Source of the DNA: Minisyncoccota bacterium
GTDB taxonomy: Bacteria > Patescibacteriota > Minisyncoccia > Moranbacterales > GCA-2747515
NCBI GenBank assembly: GCA_938034715.1
Contig: CALHMM010000047.1
Span: 1-10,634, forward strand
Length of the DNA: 10,634 nucleotides
Direction of reading: 5' to 3'
Shown here: positions 1 to 6,668 of the stretch, in pieces
Numbering within the stretch: position 1 is the first letter of the stretch
Layout of the letters: every line of letters begins with the position of its first letter
Position numbers and translations under genes: made by a program
Notes under the pieces: generated by a model
Told to the model about the DNA's origin: nothing
Seen by the model: the letters and a program-made list of their open reading frames with translations, nothing else
Databases searched by the model: none

Positions 1-1
1 G

Positions 2-10
2 TGATATAAT
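2..10 (+). promoter_or_regulatory. Extended -10 promoter element for the first gene pair
   Basis: TGATATAAT is a perfect extended -10 (TGn followed by TATAAT at 5-10). Transcription would begin near base 17 and leave a leader of about 50 nt before the ATG at 69. The leader holds a small hairpin (CCTG at 19-22 pairing with CAGG at 27-30). A -35 box would lie outside the window, so the promoter cannot be fully judged. Confidence 0.45.
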
Positions 11-56
11 GCTGTTATCCTGATTTCAGGAAACGTCAATTCACAAATTCATATCC

Positions 57-60
57 GGAG
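57..60 (+). promoter_or_regulatory. Ribosome binding site deciding the start at 69
   Basis: GGAG at 57-60 lies 8 nt before ATG 69, which is ideal Shine-Dalgarno spacing. An in-frame GTG at 60 overlaps this site and would have no ribosome binding site of its own, so ATG 69 is preferred. Most other genes in the window lack such a motif. Confidence 0.6.
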
Positions 61-68
61 TGCGTGCC

Positions 69-431
69 ATGAATAGCGTTTTAGTTGTACCTCAAAAGTC
101 AGTAGTATTTTTGTACGGTGATGTTACGATTCCCATGATGAGTAAGTTTTATAATTTTACTAGAGGCTCTGCGTCTCAGCGCGGGGAATTTCGTATTAAC
201 TACGATTATTTTTACTTTGATGTTTTGAGTAAGCAATTTACTGACGAGCAAAAAATGAAATTTGTAACAACCTTTTTGCAGGTATTTGCAGCACATCACG
301 ATACAGGTGATTGGAAAATTGTTTCGATTAGCTCGTGTACGCTTACATTTGAAAGTGCGTCATTGAAAAGAGCGTGGAACATGCAAAAACTGCGAGAAGC
401 ATCACAAAGACTACGGAACTCAGTTCGATGA
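69..431 (+). CDS. Hypothetical protein, 120 aa, first of a coupled pair
   Basis: I do not recognise this protein. It is 120 residues, with no signal peptide and no membrane segment, so it is probably cytosolic. The N-terminal half is rich in hydrophobic and aromatic residues (a VVFLYGDVTIPMM stretch, then FRINYDYFYFDVL), suggesting a beta-rich fold. The last 20 or so residues are basic and likely helical (KRAWNMQKLREASQRLRNSVR region), which could bind nucleic acid or a partner, but that is only a guess. The start at ATG 69 is set by GGAG at 57-60. Its TGA stop overlaps the ATG of the next gene (ATGA at 428-431), so the two are very probably co-translated and functionally linked. No catalytic motif is visible. 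Confidence 0.7.
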   Translation: MNSVLVVPQKSVVFLYGDVTIPMMSKFYNFTRGSASQRGEFRINYDYFYFDVLSKQFTDEQKMKFVTTFLQVFAAHHDTGDWKIVSISSCTLTFESASLKRAWNMQKLREASQRLRNSVR

Positions 432-724
432 ACGCTGTAGTTGTTGGGAGCAATTTTGATGAAATGTCATTGCCAAAAATCTCAAAGAATGATGATGATT
501 TGGTCAATGATCTTCAGAGGGTTCGTGCCGAGTGTGCTGGAGTTGATCTGATTATGATGATAGAACTGCTGCAGGGGTTGCGAGAATTAGAATGTTTGAT
601 GACTATAGATGAGGTTATAGAAGTGACAAACGACTATAATCTTGGCCGTAACGAAGGTGTTCCTATAAGAGCTGATCATTTCGTAATGATAGCTCAGTAT
701 AGACCTAGGATCACATTCGACTAA
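428..724 (+). CDS. Hypothetical acidic protein, 98 aa, second of a coupled pair
   Basis: I do not recognise this protein. Starting at ATG 428, which overlaps the preceding TGA by the ATGA arrangement, it has 98 residues. An upstream in-frame GTG at 374 would give 116 residues but would lie deep inside the previous gene, so the coupled ATG is preferred. The protein is acidic. Its middle looks helical and leucine-rich (DLIMMIELLQGLRELECLM), followed by an acidic helix (TIDEVIEVTNDYN) and a short C-terminal strand-like end (FVMIAQYRPRITFD). No signal peptide, membrane segment or metal site is visible. The pairing of a small protein with a basic tail and a small acidic protein could mean a two-protein complex or a toxin-antitoxin-like pair, but no known family motif supports either idea. 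Confidence 0.65.
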   Translation: MNAVVVGSNFDEMSLPKISKNDDDLVNDLQRVRAECAGVDLIMMIELLQGLRELECLMTIDEVIEVTNDYNLGRNEGVPIRADHFVMIAQYRPRITFD

Positions 725-736
725 TTGTGGCACAAT
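724..736 (+). repeat. Perfect 6-bp inverted repeat just after the second gene
   Basis: ATTGTG-G-CACAAT is a perfect palindrome with a one-base centre, beginning on the last base of the TAA stop. As RNA it would form only a weak hairpin, because the loop is too small unless the inner pairs open. It could be an operator-like site or chance. There is no T-run after it, so it is not a terminator. Confidence 0.35.
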
Positions 737-781
737 GCTTTGGTGAGAAATGAGCAAGGAATAGGCATAAAAGCCAAGGAG

Positions 782-825
782 GGCTGTTGGAAGAAATATT
801 TCTTCCGGCAGCCTATTATTTTATA
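782..825 (+). terminator. Intrinsic terminator of the left gene pair
   Basis: Bases 782-797 pair with 798-813 over 16 positions: 14 Watson-Crick pairs and two T-G wobbles. In practice the AT-rich centre would open into a small loop. The stem is followed on the + strand by a T-rich run, TATTATTTTATATAG. This is the clearest terminator in the window. It lies between convergent genes, and the minus-strand gene stops at 816, inside the T-rich tail. On the minus strand the stem is followed by only a weakly T-rich stretch (CTCCTTGGCTTTTATG), so it may stop transcripts from both sides, but less well from the right. Confidence 0.8.
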
Positions 826-1277
826 TAGAATTTGCACCATACATGACTGTCCTTTTCGTAGGGGCATTTTTTATCTTTAGGTAATTCCCGGGAGAGTTTT
901 GTCGCCACATAAAACTTTTCATCGTCATCGTAGTAGTAATATGGCTCATCGTTTGGTGAGGTTGGTGGAGCGCCGTACCCATCTCGGGAGAGTTCGCGGA
1001 GGCATTTTTTGTTGTTGTAGAGTTTTCCGATCACGCAATGACTTTCATTGCTGTGGTTTTGAGGGGCTTGATTTTCATCAATATAGTATTGTACGAGTGT
1101 CGTGTGGATCCCTCCTAGTTCAAGTTGTTTTTTTGCGTCGAGTGCCTTTTGCTTTGTCTTTGCGTAGAGACTGAGTAAGAGACCACTGAGCACGGCGATT
1201 ACAGCAGCTACAATTAGTAACTGCGCGATCAGCCTTGTGAATGAGCTTCTTTGTTGTGTTGGGTCTCCTTGATCCAT
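816..1277 (-). CDS. Pseudopilin-like membrane-anchored protein with degenerate prepilin signal
   Basis: The 153-residue protein has one N-terminal membrane helix (about 17-38) preceded by a short polar leader. The helix region SFTRLIAQLLIVAAVIAVLS resembles the type IV pilin/pseudopilin start FTLIELLVVIAIIGIL. It has Ser rather than Gly before the Phe, an extra Arg, and Gln rather than the usual Glu5. What follows is also pilin-like: an alpha-helical spine (ALDAKKQLELGGIHTTLVQYYIDENQAPQ) and a later segment like the pseudopilin C-terminus (GAPPTSPNDEPYYYYDDDEKFYVATKL). Four cysteines (81, 92, 138, 148) could form two disulfides outside the membrane. It is downstream of the receptor-channel gene on the same strand with a 59-bp gap, so the two may share a transcript. 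No Shine-Dalgarno motif precedes ATG 1277. A TAAATT box lies 6 nt upstream, but support for a promoter there is weak. Confidence 0.7.
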   Translation of the reverse strand: MDQGDPTQQRSSFTRLIAQLLIVAAVIAVLSGLLLSLYAKTKQKALDAKKQLELGGIHTTLVQYYIDENQAPQNHSNESHCVIGKLYNNKKCLRELSRDGYGAPPTSPNDEPYYYYDDDEKFYVATKLSRELPKDKKCPYEKDSHVWCKFYIK

Positions 1278-1336
1278 CTAATGAATTTAGTTACTTGGCA
1301 TTGATATAGATATGATAGAGTATCTTTGTCTGTGTG

Positions 1337-2380
1337 CTATTTACTAAACCACGTATTGTAGATTTGATCGTACGTACCATTTTCACGCAATCGCAAGAGA
1401 GATTCATTGATTTTTTCACGTAGTGGACTATCTGACGGAAGTGCGATGCCATATTGTTCGGCATTAAAAATCTCGCCGCTGACCATAACTTTCCCTTTCC
1501 CATCATTTGCTGCGTAGTATTGTAGTAGCGGTGTATCATGGACGATCGCATCAATTTTTTTATTGCTGAGATCATTGAAAAGTTGGTCGATGCTATTGTA
1601 GGGGATTGTTTTTATGTCTTTGTCTCTAAGGAACGTCTCCGAGGTTGATCCTTCTGTGGTGCCTACTCTCTTCCCATTTAGGTCTTGGACTGTTTTGATC
1701 TGGTCCCCAAGGGCATTAGTTGTAAACGTACTAGCTGTATTTGCAGTATAAAGAGATATAGCTCCTGTGAAGACAATCATCCAACTCAGTAGTGTTAATC
1801 GACCGAGAATTGTGGTTGGTAAATTTTTTCCAAATCCTCCGAGCGTCACAGTCCACCATATAGCGTCCCATATACCGCGTATATATGCGATAGTAATTTC
1901 TGGATCTCTCTTTCTTTCAGCGAACCAAAGGATATGTGAAGCTATAAGCAGTCCAGCAAAAAGGATCCCAAAAATAGTAAGAGAGACGGGGTTCACCAGG
2001 CTGTAAAAGAGTCGACCAGATTCATCAGTGGTGGGAATCATAATCTGAAGACCGCTGTGAAAGATTGAGCTAGAAAAGTCCATTACTTCCTCACGATCTG
2101 CTGTGATAGAGATGTTTGCGATTGCGAGATCTGTCTGTGCTTGTCGAACAGGACGAAGGAGGTCCTTAAATGAATCAACAACGGTGTAATCATATTCCCA
2201 ACCGTTGTCTTTGGCTATAGCTTGCCAGAGTTCGATACTAAATCCAGATAATTGGTCTCCATCTGCTTTTACAAATGGATTTCTCTCAATAGTAGTAACT
2301 GATAGATTGTTGGTTTGGGCGGTGACAGGGATTGCTATTAGTAAAAAGAGAGAAAGGGTGAGGTACTTTAGAGAACGCAT
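1337..2380 (-). CDS. Ligand-gated ion channel, prokaryotic ionotropic glutamate receptor (GluR0-like)
   Basis: This is a periplasmic amino-acid-binding protein (SBP family 3 fold) interrupted by a channel pore. Numbering is from the upstream in-frame ATG at 2416. Order: signal peptide 13-33 (VTA cleavage site), S1 lobe about 38-128, helix M1 145-166, pore loop 182-200, helix M2 205-226, S2 lobe 238-359. S1 ends in ITADREEVMDFSSSIFHSGL, which holds the conserved Arg (108) that binds the ligand carboxylate. S2 has GTTEGSTSETF and an Asp in AIVHD, typical amino-acid contacts. The pore reads LGGFGKNLPTTILGR, matching the K+ channel GYGDxxPxTxxGR pattern. M2 ends in SLYTANTAS, close to the SYTANLAAF signature of eukaryotic glutamate receptors. 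It probably opens a cation pore when an amino acid binds. I chose ATG 2380 because it begins a clean signal peptide and because ATG 2416 lies inside the likely promoter. An ABC-transporter binding protein is excluded by the pore. Confidence 0.88.
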   Translation of the reverse strand: MRSLKYLTLSLFLLIAIPVTAQTNNLSVTTIERNPFVKADGDQLSGFSIELWQAIAKDNGWEYDYTVVDSFKDLLRPVRQAQTDLAIANISITADREEVMDFSSSIFHSGLQIMIPTTDESGRLFYSLVNPVSLTIFGILFAGLLIASHILWFAERKRDPEITIAYIRGIWDAIWWTVTLGGFGKNLPTTILGRLTLLSWMIVFTGAISLYTANTASTFTTNALGDQIKTVQDLNGKRVGTTEGSTSETFLRDKDIKTIPYNSIDQLFNDLSNKKIDAIVHDTPLLQYYAANDGKGKVMVSGEIFNAEQYGIALPSDSPLREKINESLLRLRENGTYDQIYNTWFSK

Positions 2381-2406
2381 ATTTTTATATTTGCAGTTAT
2401 CTTTGT

Positions 2407-2415
2407 ATTTTACCA
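2407..2415 (-). promoter_or_regulatory. Extended -10 promoter element for the receptor-channel gene
   Basis: On the minus strand this reads TGGTAAAAT, a TGn extension followed by TAAAAT (one mismatch to TATAAT). Transcription would start near base 2400 and leave a leader of about 20 nt before ATG 2380. No convincing -35 box is seen at normal spacing, which is common for extended -10 promoters. Confidence 0.4.
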
Positions 2416-2484
2416 TGGAAGTGCAATGAAAATTTTGAATACTTTGACGAAAGTGATGTTATTTTCATTTTCTCGGATTTGATT

Positions 2485-2490
2485 TATAAT
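2485..2490 (+). promoter_or_regulatory. Likely -10 box of uvrA
   Basis: A perfect TATAAT lies 44 nt before the uvrA ATG, with TTTTCA at 2462-2467 as a partial -35 at 17-bp spacing. A second possible -10, TATATT at 2521-2526, would give an almost leaderless transcript. The interval 2381-2534 is the divergent promoter region shared by uvrA and the receptor-channel gene. No LexA box of the CTGT-N8-ACAG or GAAC-N4-GTTC type was seen in it. Confidence 0.4.
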
Positions 2491-2534
2491 GAAGTACTAA
2501 TGTATTTGGTGTGTTTGGTTTATATTGAAGTATT

Positions 2535-5474
2535 ATGGCTGAGAGAAAAGCGAAGAAGAATCAAATTGTTATTAAAGGTGCGCGAGAGCATAATTTGAAA
2601 AATGTGAATTTGAGTGTTCCTCGAGATTCTTTTGTGGTATTTACAGGTCTTTCGGGAAGTGGAAAATCTACACTTGCTTTCGATACGATTTTCGCTGAGG
2701 GGCAACGGCGGTATCTGGAGTCTCTGTCTAGTTACGCGCGACAGTTTTTGGGCCAGATGGATAAGCCTGATGTAGATACGATTGAAGGGCTTTCACCAGC
2801 GATTTCGATCGATCAAAAGACGACATCGCATAATCCTCGCTCAACTGTTGGTACTGTTACGGAGATTCAGGATTACTTGCGACTTCTTTATGCGAAGATC
2901 GGAACACCGTATTGTCCGCAGTGTGATAGCGCCATCACTGCACTTTCCACTGATGAAATCGTCTCGCAGATTATTGATTTTGGTCGTGGGGCAGAGGTAG
3001 AGATTTGTGCTCCAGTGGTACGTGCTCGTAAAGGGACGTACCTTAAGCTTCTTAGTGATATGTGGGACAGGGGGTTTATGGACGCTTATGTTAATGGGGA
3101 AAAATTTTCTCTTGAGAGCGCTGATGATATCGCACTTGACCGACATAAGAAGCACGATATCGATGTCGTTGTGGATGAAGTGTCTACTAAAGAGGACGAG
3201 ATTTCTCGGCTATTTGAAGCGGTTGAGATCTCATTGAAGATTGCTGATGGTTTGGTGACAGTAAAGAAAACACAGGGCAAGGCAAAGAAGGGAACAAAAA
3301 AAACTACCAAGAAAACTACAAAAAAGTCGGATGGTATGATCGCTCGATTCAACCAGAAGCTAGCATGTGCACAGCATGGAGATATCGCTTTTCCTGATTT
3401 GGAACCGCGATTATTCAGCTTTAATTCTCCGTATGGTGCATGTGCTGACTGTGAAGGGTTGGGCGTAAAGAAGGAGATTGATGCGCAGCTTGTGGTGGAT
3501 GATATGGATAAAACGATTGCTGGCGGGGGCATATTGCCGTGGAGTAATAAAAAAAAGAGTAGTTACTATGGTGGGATTTTTAACGCCGTGCTGTCGTACT
3601 ATCATATTCCTGATAACATGCGCTTGAAAGACATTCCTGATAATAAGATGAAAATCTTACTTGAAGGTGATGATGAGCCAGATGAGATACCAGTGAAGTT
3701 GCGAAGTGCAAAAGGTAGTGTGTGGAAATTTGATGTTACATGGCGTGGTATTGTTGGGTTTCTCCAAGATCGTTATCGCAAGACTGATAGTGATAGTGTG
3801 CGTAAAGATATTGAGCAGTATATGTCGCAAAAACCGTGCTCAACATGTCGCGGGGCGCGTTTTCGTGATGAAACGCTTTGGGTGCGTATTGGTCATGACA
3901 CAAACAGTAAAAATATCGATGATGTGGCGCGCATGACAATCAGTGATGTGACGTTGTATTTCCGGGAATTTTCTGCAGCGATGAATAAAAGGGAAAAGAT
4001 TATTGGTGCGCAGGTTGTTCACGAAATTGTCAGTAGGCTCACTTTTCTTGATAAAGTTGGCCTTGGGTATCTTTCACTTTCTCGTAGCGCACATACACTC
4101 AGTGGTGGAGAATCGCAACGCATCCGGCTTGCTAGTCAGATCGGGTCACAGCTTGTAGGCGTGCTCTATATTCTCGATGAGCCATCGATTGGGTTGCATG
4201 CTCGTGACAATGCGCGACTATTGGAGACGTTGTTGCACTTACGTGATTTGGGTAATAGTGTGATCGTTATCGAGCATGATGAGGAGACGATGATGGCGGC
4301 TGATTATCTCGTAGATATCGGCCCTGGCGCAGGCAAGCATGGCGGTCATGTGGTAGCAGCTGGTACGCCAAAGGAAGTGATGAAGGTGAAGAAATCTTTG
4401 ACCGCGCAGTATCTTAATGGGGCAAAGGTAATTCCAGTTCCACAAGAACGTCGCAATATGAAGAATAAGAAGCTCCTGACAATTCGTGGAGCGACAGAGC
4501 ACAACCTGAAAGGTGTAAATGTGAGTTTTCCTCTACGGATGCTTAATGTGGTTACTGGTGTTAGCGGTAGTGGAAAGAGTACGCTTGTGGAAGATATTCT
4601 CTATAAAGGGGCAGCACATAAGGTGATGCGATCGATGGTGCGGCCAGGCGCTCATCGTGATATTGATGGACTGGAGTATATTGATAAGGTCATCATGATT
4701 GATCAAACGCCGATTGGGCGTACACCACGCTCTAATCCTGCGACATATACAGGTGTGTTTACTTCAATTCGTGAATTGTTTGTAGCAACCAAGACGGCGC
4801 GAGCGCGAGGATATAAGCCAGGGCGATTTAGCTTTAATGTGCGTGGAGGCCGTTGTGATAATTGTGAAGGGGAAGGTTATCTCAAAATTGAGATGCAGTT
4901 TATGGCGGATGTGTATCTGCCATGTGACGTGTGTGAAGGAAAGCGTTATAATTCCGAGACATTGCAAGTTACTTATCGTGGCAAAACAATTGCTGATGTA
5001 CTTGCGATGACGGTCAATGAAGCCGTGGAGTTTTTTTCTGCATATCCCGCTATTGCAAAAATTGTGCAGACATTGCAAGACGTAGGCCTTGGGTACATTC
5101 ACCTCGGGCAAAGTGCAACGACGCTTAGTGGTGGCGAAGCGCAAAGAATTAAACTTGCCACAGAACTTTCTAAAAAGGCGACAGGTAATACACTTTATAT
5201 CCTTGATGAGCCTACGACAGGTCTTCACTTTGCTGATGTTGAGAAGCTACTAGAGGTTCTTGGGCGTTTAGTGGATATGGGTAATACGATTGTGGTGATT
5301 GAGCATAATATGGATGTGATCAAAAATGCTGATTGGATCATTGATATGGGTCCTGAAGGTGGAGCAGGTGGTGGAAAGATGATTGCTAGTGGTTCACCGG
5401 AAGAGATCGCAAAATATCACAAAGAAAGTGCTACAGGCGCTTTCTTGAAACCTGTGTTAGCGCGGATGAAGTAA
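2535..5474 (+). CDS. uvrA: UvrABC excinuclease subunit A
   Basis: UvrA is the DNA-damage sensor of nucleotide excision repair. It dimerises on DNA, loads UvrB and hydrolyses ATP in two ABC-type sites. All key motifs are present: Walker A GLSGSGKST at 38-46 and GVSGSGKST at 675-683, signatures LSGGESQR at 522-529 and LSGGEAQR at 864-871, and Walker B YILDEP at 545-550 and 888-893. Zinc-binding cysteines occur at 774/777 with 797/800 (zinc module 2) and at 303/306. The partner of the latter module is C278-A-Q-H281, so one ligand is His or is lost. The length of 979 exceeds the 940 of E. coli, mainly through a lysine/threonine-rich insert at about 245-267 ahead of that module. ATG 2535 gives the normal N-terminus (IVIKGAREHNLKN), but no Shine-Dalgarno motif precedes it. 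It is transcribed away from the receptor-channel gene. Confidence 0.97.
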   Translation: MAERKAKKNQIVIKGAREHNLKNVNLSVPRDSFVVFTGLSGSGKSTLAFDTIFAEGQRRYLESLSSYARQFLGQMDKPDVDTIEGLSPAISIDQKTTSHNPRSTVGTVTEIQDYLRLLYAKIGTPYCPQCDSAITALSTDEIVSQIIDFGRGAEVEICAPVVRARKGTYLKLLSDMWDRGFMDAYVNGEKFSLESADDIALDRHKKHDIDVVVDEVSTKEDEISRLFEAVEISLKIADGLVTVKKTQGKAKKGTKKTTKKTTKKSDGMIARFNQKLACAQHGDIAFPDLEPRLFSFNSPYGACADCEGLGVKKEIDAQLVVDDMDKTIAGGGILPWSNKKKSSYYGGIFNAVLSYYHIPDNMRLKDIPDNKMKILLEGDDEPDEIPVKLRSAKGSVWKFDVTWRGIVGFLQDRYRKTDSDSVRKDIEQYMSQKPCSTCRGARFRDETLWVRIGHDTNSKNIDDVARMTISDVTLYFREFSAAMNKREKIIGAQVVHEIVSRLTFLDKVGLGYLSLSRSAHTLSGGESQRIRLASQIGSQLVGVLYILDEPSIGLHARDNARLLETLLHLRDLGNSVIVIEHDEETMMAADYLVDIGPGAGKHGGHVVAAGTPKEVMKVKKSLTAQYLNGAKVIPVPQERRNMKNKKLLTIRGATEHNLKGVNVSFPLRMLNVVTGVSGSGKSTLVEDILYKGAAHKVMRSMVRPGAHRDIDGLEYIDKVIMIDQTPIGRTPRSNPATYTGVFTSIRELFVATKTARARGYKPGRFSFNVRGGRCDNCEGEGYLKIEMQFMADVYLPCDVCEGKRYNSETLQVTYRGKTIADVLAMTVNEAVEFFSAYPAIAKIVQTLQDVGLGYIHLGQSATTLSGGEAQRIKLATELSKKATGNTLYILDEPTTGLHFADVEKLLEVLGRLVDMGNTIVVIEHNMDVIKNADWIIDMGPEGGAGGGKMIASGSPEEIAKYHKESATGAFLKPVLARMK
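3297..3326 (+). repeat. 12-bp tandem repeat encoding KKTT units inside uvrA
   Basis: Two and a half copies of an A-rich 12-bp unit (3297-3308, 3309-3320, then 3321-3326) encode KKTT-KKTT-KK. Together with flanking Lys codons they form a basic linker in UvrA residues 245-267. Such an A-rich repeat could vary in copy number between relatives by slippage without breaking the frame. Confidence 0.6.
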
Positions 5475-5492
5475 AATTTTGGTTTAAATTTG

Positions 5493-5517
5493 TATAATCC
5501 TTTATACTGGGGTTATA
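5493..5517 (+). promoter_or_regulatory. -10 box within an imperfect hairpin between uvrA and the phosphoesterase gene
   Basis: TATAAT at 5493-5498 is a candidate -10 for the next gene and would give a leader of about 30 nt. The same bases form the left arm of a hairpin: 5493-5500 pairs with 5510-5517 over 8 positions, one of them a T-G wobble, with a 9-nt loop. No T-run follows, so termination of uvrA here is doubtful and the promoter reading is slightly better. Confidence 0.3.
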
Positions 5518-5534
5518 AGTACTATTGATTTGTA

Positions 5535-6605
5535 ATGCGTATTTCTCATTTAGTTCTATTGGCGACTATTGTTACCTTTGTGTTATCAATCGTCTTTGGC
5601 CTGTTGGTGCACTATAGTATATCCAAAAGTACTTTTGAGCGAGATTACGATGAGGGTAGTCACACGTTTTCCTGGGCTTTCCCTTTTCCTGTAATTGAAG
5701 AGATCCCATTGTGGGAGCGAAAAGTGAGCCTTGCAGGTGAGCAGTTAAAGGTTGGGCTGATTACAGATACACATCTGGATTCAAAGCTCCGATTGGATGC
5801 AAACGGTATACGAACTGATGAACGATATATGCCTGACGTTTATCTTGATCAGTTGCGACAGTTTGTGACAGCTATGCAAGAATTTCAACCTTCTTTTATC
5901 GCTCATTTGGGTGATGTCATCGAGGGCTCTGGGGTGGATAAGGATATCGGCGTTATCGAGTTGGGTATGGTGCGCGATGAGATTGCACAGGCAGGGATTC
6001 CGATTCATTGGGTTATCGGAAATCATGATTTGCGAAGTGTGGCACGTCGACATTTTCGCGAAGAGCTTGCGCAGAGTGATATCAATCAGGTAATTGACCA
6101 AGGGCCATATCGTTTTATTATTTTCGATACGAATTATCGTAAGGATGGCACATCTATTAACCCACTTTCTGGTGATCATGTGCCTGGATATGTACCCAAA
6201 GAGACTGTATCGTGGCTTGAACAAGTACTTAATACTGATAAGCATGTGTACATTTTTGCACACCACTCATTTGTGCCAGAGCCAATGACGTTGAAAAAGC
6301 CAGTGGTCAATCATGTGCAAATGCGAGAACTGTTTACAAAATATAGAGTCCAAGCAGTTTTTGGTGGGCATATTGAGAAGCGTTTTTACGCTGATCTTGA
6401 TGGTGTCGAATACTTTGTGTTTCCTGGAACAAAAAAGGCAGAACTTTTCCCTGGAGCATATTACGCTATGATTTTACACGAAGGAAAACCAGCGATACAG
6501 ATGTATTATCAGGCTCATGAAGGAAGTGCAGATTACATAGAAGAGGATTTTTTTGATGGACCCTTCACTGAGGCGGAGATGATTCGTCAGAAACCACAAA
6601 AATAA
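5535..6605 (+). CDS. Membrane-anchored metallophosphoesterase (calcineurin-like)
   Basis: The 356-residue protein has an N-terminal membrane helix (about 5-27). A metallophosphoesterase domain follows and would face outside the cytoplasm if the helix acts as a signal anchor. The dimetal-site motifs appear in the usual order: DTH at 78-80, GDVIE with Asp 127, GNHD at 162-165, AHHS with His 243 or 244, and GGH with His 279. These support hydrolysis of a phosphoester, probably with Mn, Fe or Zn, but the substrate cannot be read from the sequence. The C-terminal 40 residues are acidic and may be disordered. It sits 60 bp after uvrA and 63 bp before uvrC on the same strand. Nothing in it suggests a repair role. 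ATG 5535 is the first start before the helix and has no clear Shine-Dalgarno site. Confidence 0.9.
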   Translation: MRISHLVLLATIVTFVLSIVFGLLVHYSISKSTFERDYDEGSHTFSWAFPFPVIEEIPLWERKVSLAGEQLKVGLITDTHLDSKLRLDANGIRTDERYMPDVYLDQLRQFVTAMQEFQPSFIAHLGDVIEGSGVDKDIGVIELGMVRDEIAQAGIPIHWVIGNHDLRSVARRHFREELAQSDINQVIDQGPYRFIIFDTNYRKDGTSINPLSGDHVPGYVPKETVSWLEQVLNTDKHVYIFAHHSFVPEPMTLKKPVVNHVQMRELFTKYRVQAVFGGHIEKRFYADLDGVEYFVFPGTKKAELFPGAYYAMILHEGKPAIQMYYQAHEGSADYIEEDFFDGPFTEAEMIRQKPQK

Positions 6606-6622
6606 ATTTTCTGGGAAGTTTT

Positions 6623-6655
6623 TTGACATGGGGAGGTGTCGACTGTTGGTATGAT
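6623..6655 (+). promoter_or_regulatory. Promoter of uvrC with extended -10
   Basis: TGGTATGAT at 6647-6655 is an extended -10 (TGn plus TATGAT). A perfect -35 hexamer TTGACA lies at 6623-6628, but the 21-bp spacer is long, so the extended -10 may carry most of the activity. Transcription would start near 6662, only about 7 nt before ATG 6669. That would leave the alternative starts at 6636 and 6651 outside the message. Confidence 0.5.
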
Positions 6656-6668
6656 AAATTACTCGACT

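Noticed and set aside
374..427. GTG start extending the second small gene upstream
   Set aside because: It lies inside the first gene with no ribosome binding site; the ATGA overlap at 428 is a better start.
899..1174. 91-codon plus-strand frame
   Set aside because: Antisense to the pseudopilin-like gene, with composition typical of a shadow frame.
1337..2380. ABC-transporter substrate-binding protein or permease fusion
   Set aside because: The two helices flank a K+ channel-like pore loop and split the binding domain; permease motifs are absent.
2381..2416. Longer N-terminus of the receptor-channel from ATG 2416
   Set aside because: It adds a charged 12-residue extension before a clean signal peptide and overlaps the likely -10 box.
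2417..2534. LexA (SOS) box upstream of uvrA
   Set aside because: No CTGT-N8-ACAG or GAAC-N4-GTTC match could be found by eye in the region.
4764..5228. 154-codon open frame on the minus strand
   Set aside because: Antisense to the well-conserved second ATPase half of uvrA; no domain or start signal.
5493..5517. Intrinsic terminator after uvrA
   Set aside because: The stem is AT-rich with a wobble pair and no T-run follows.
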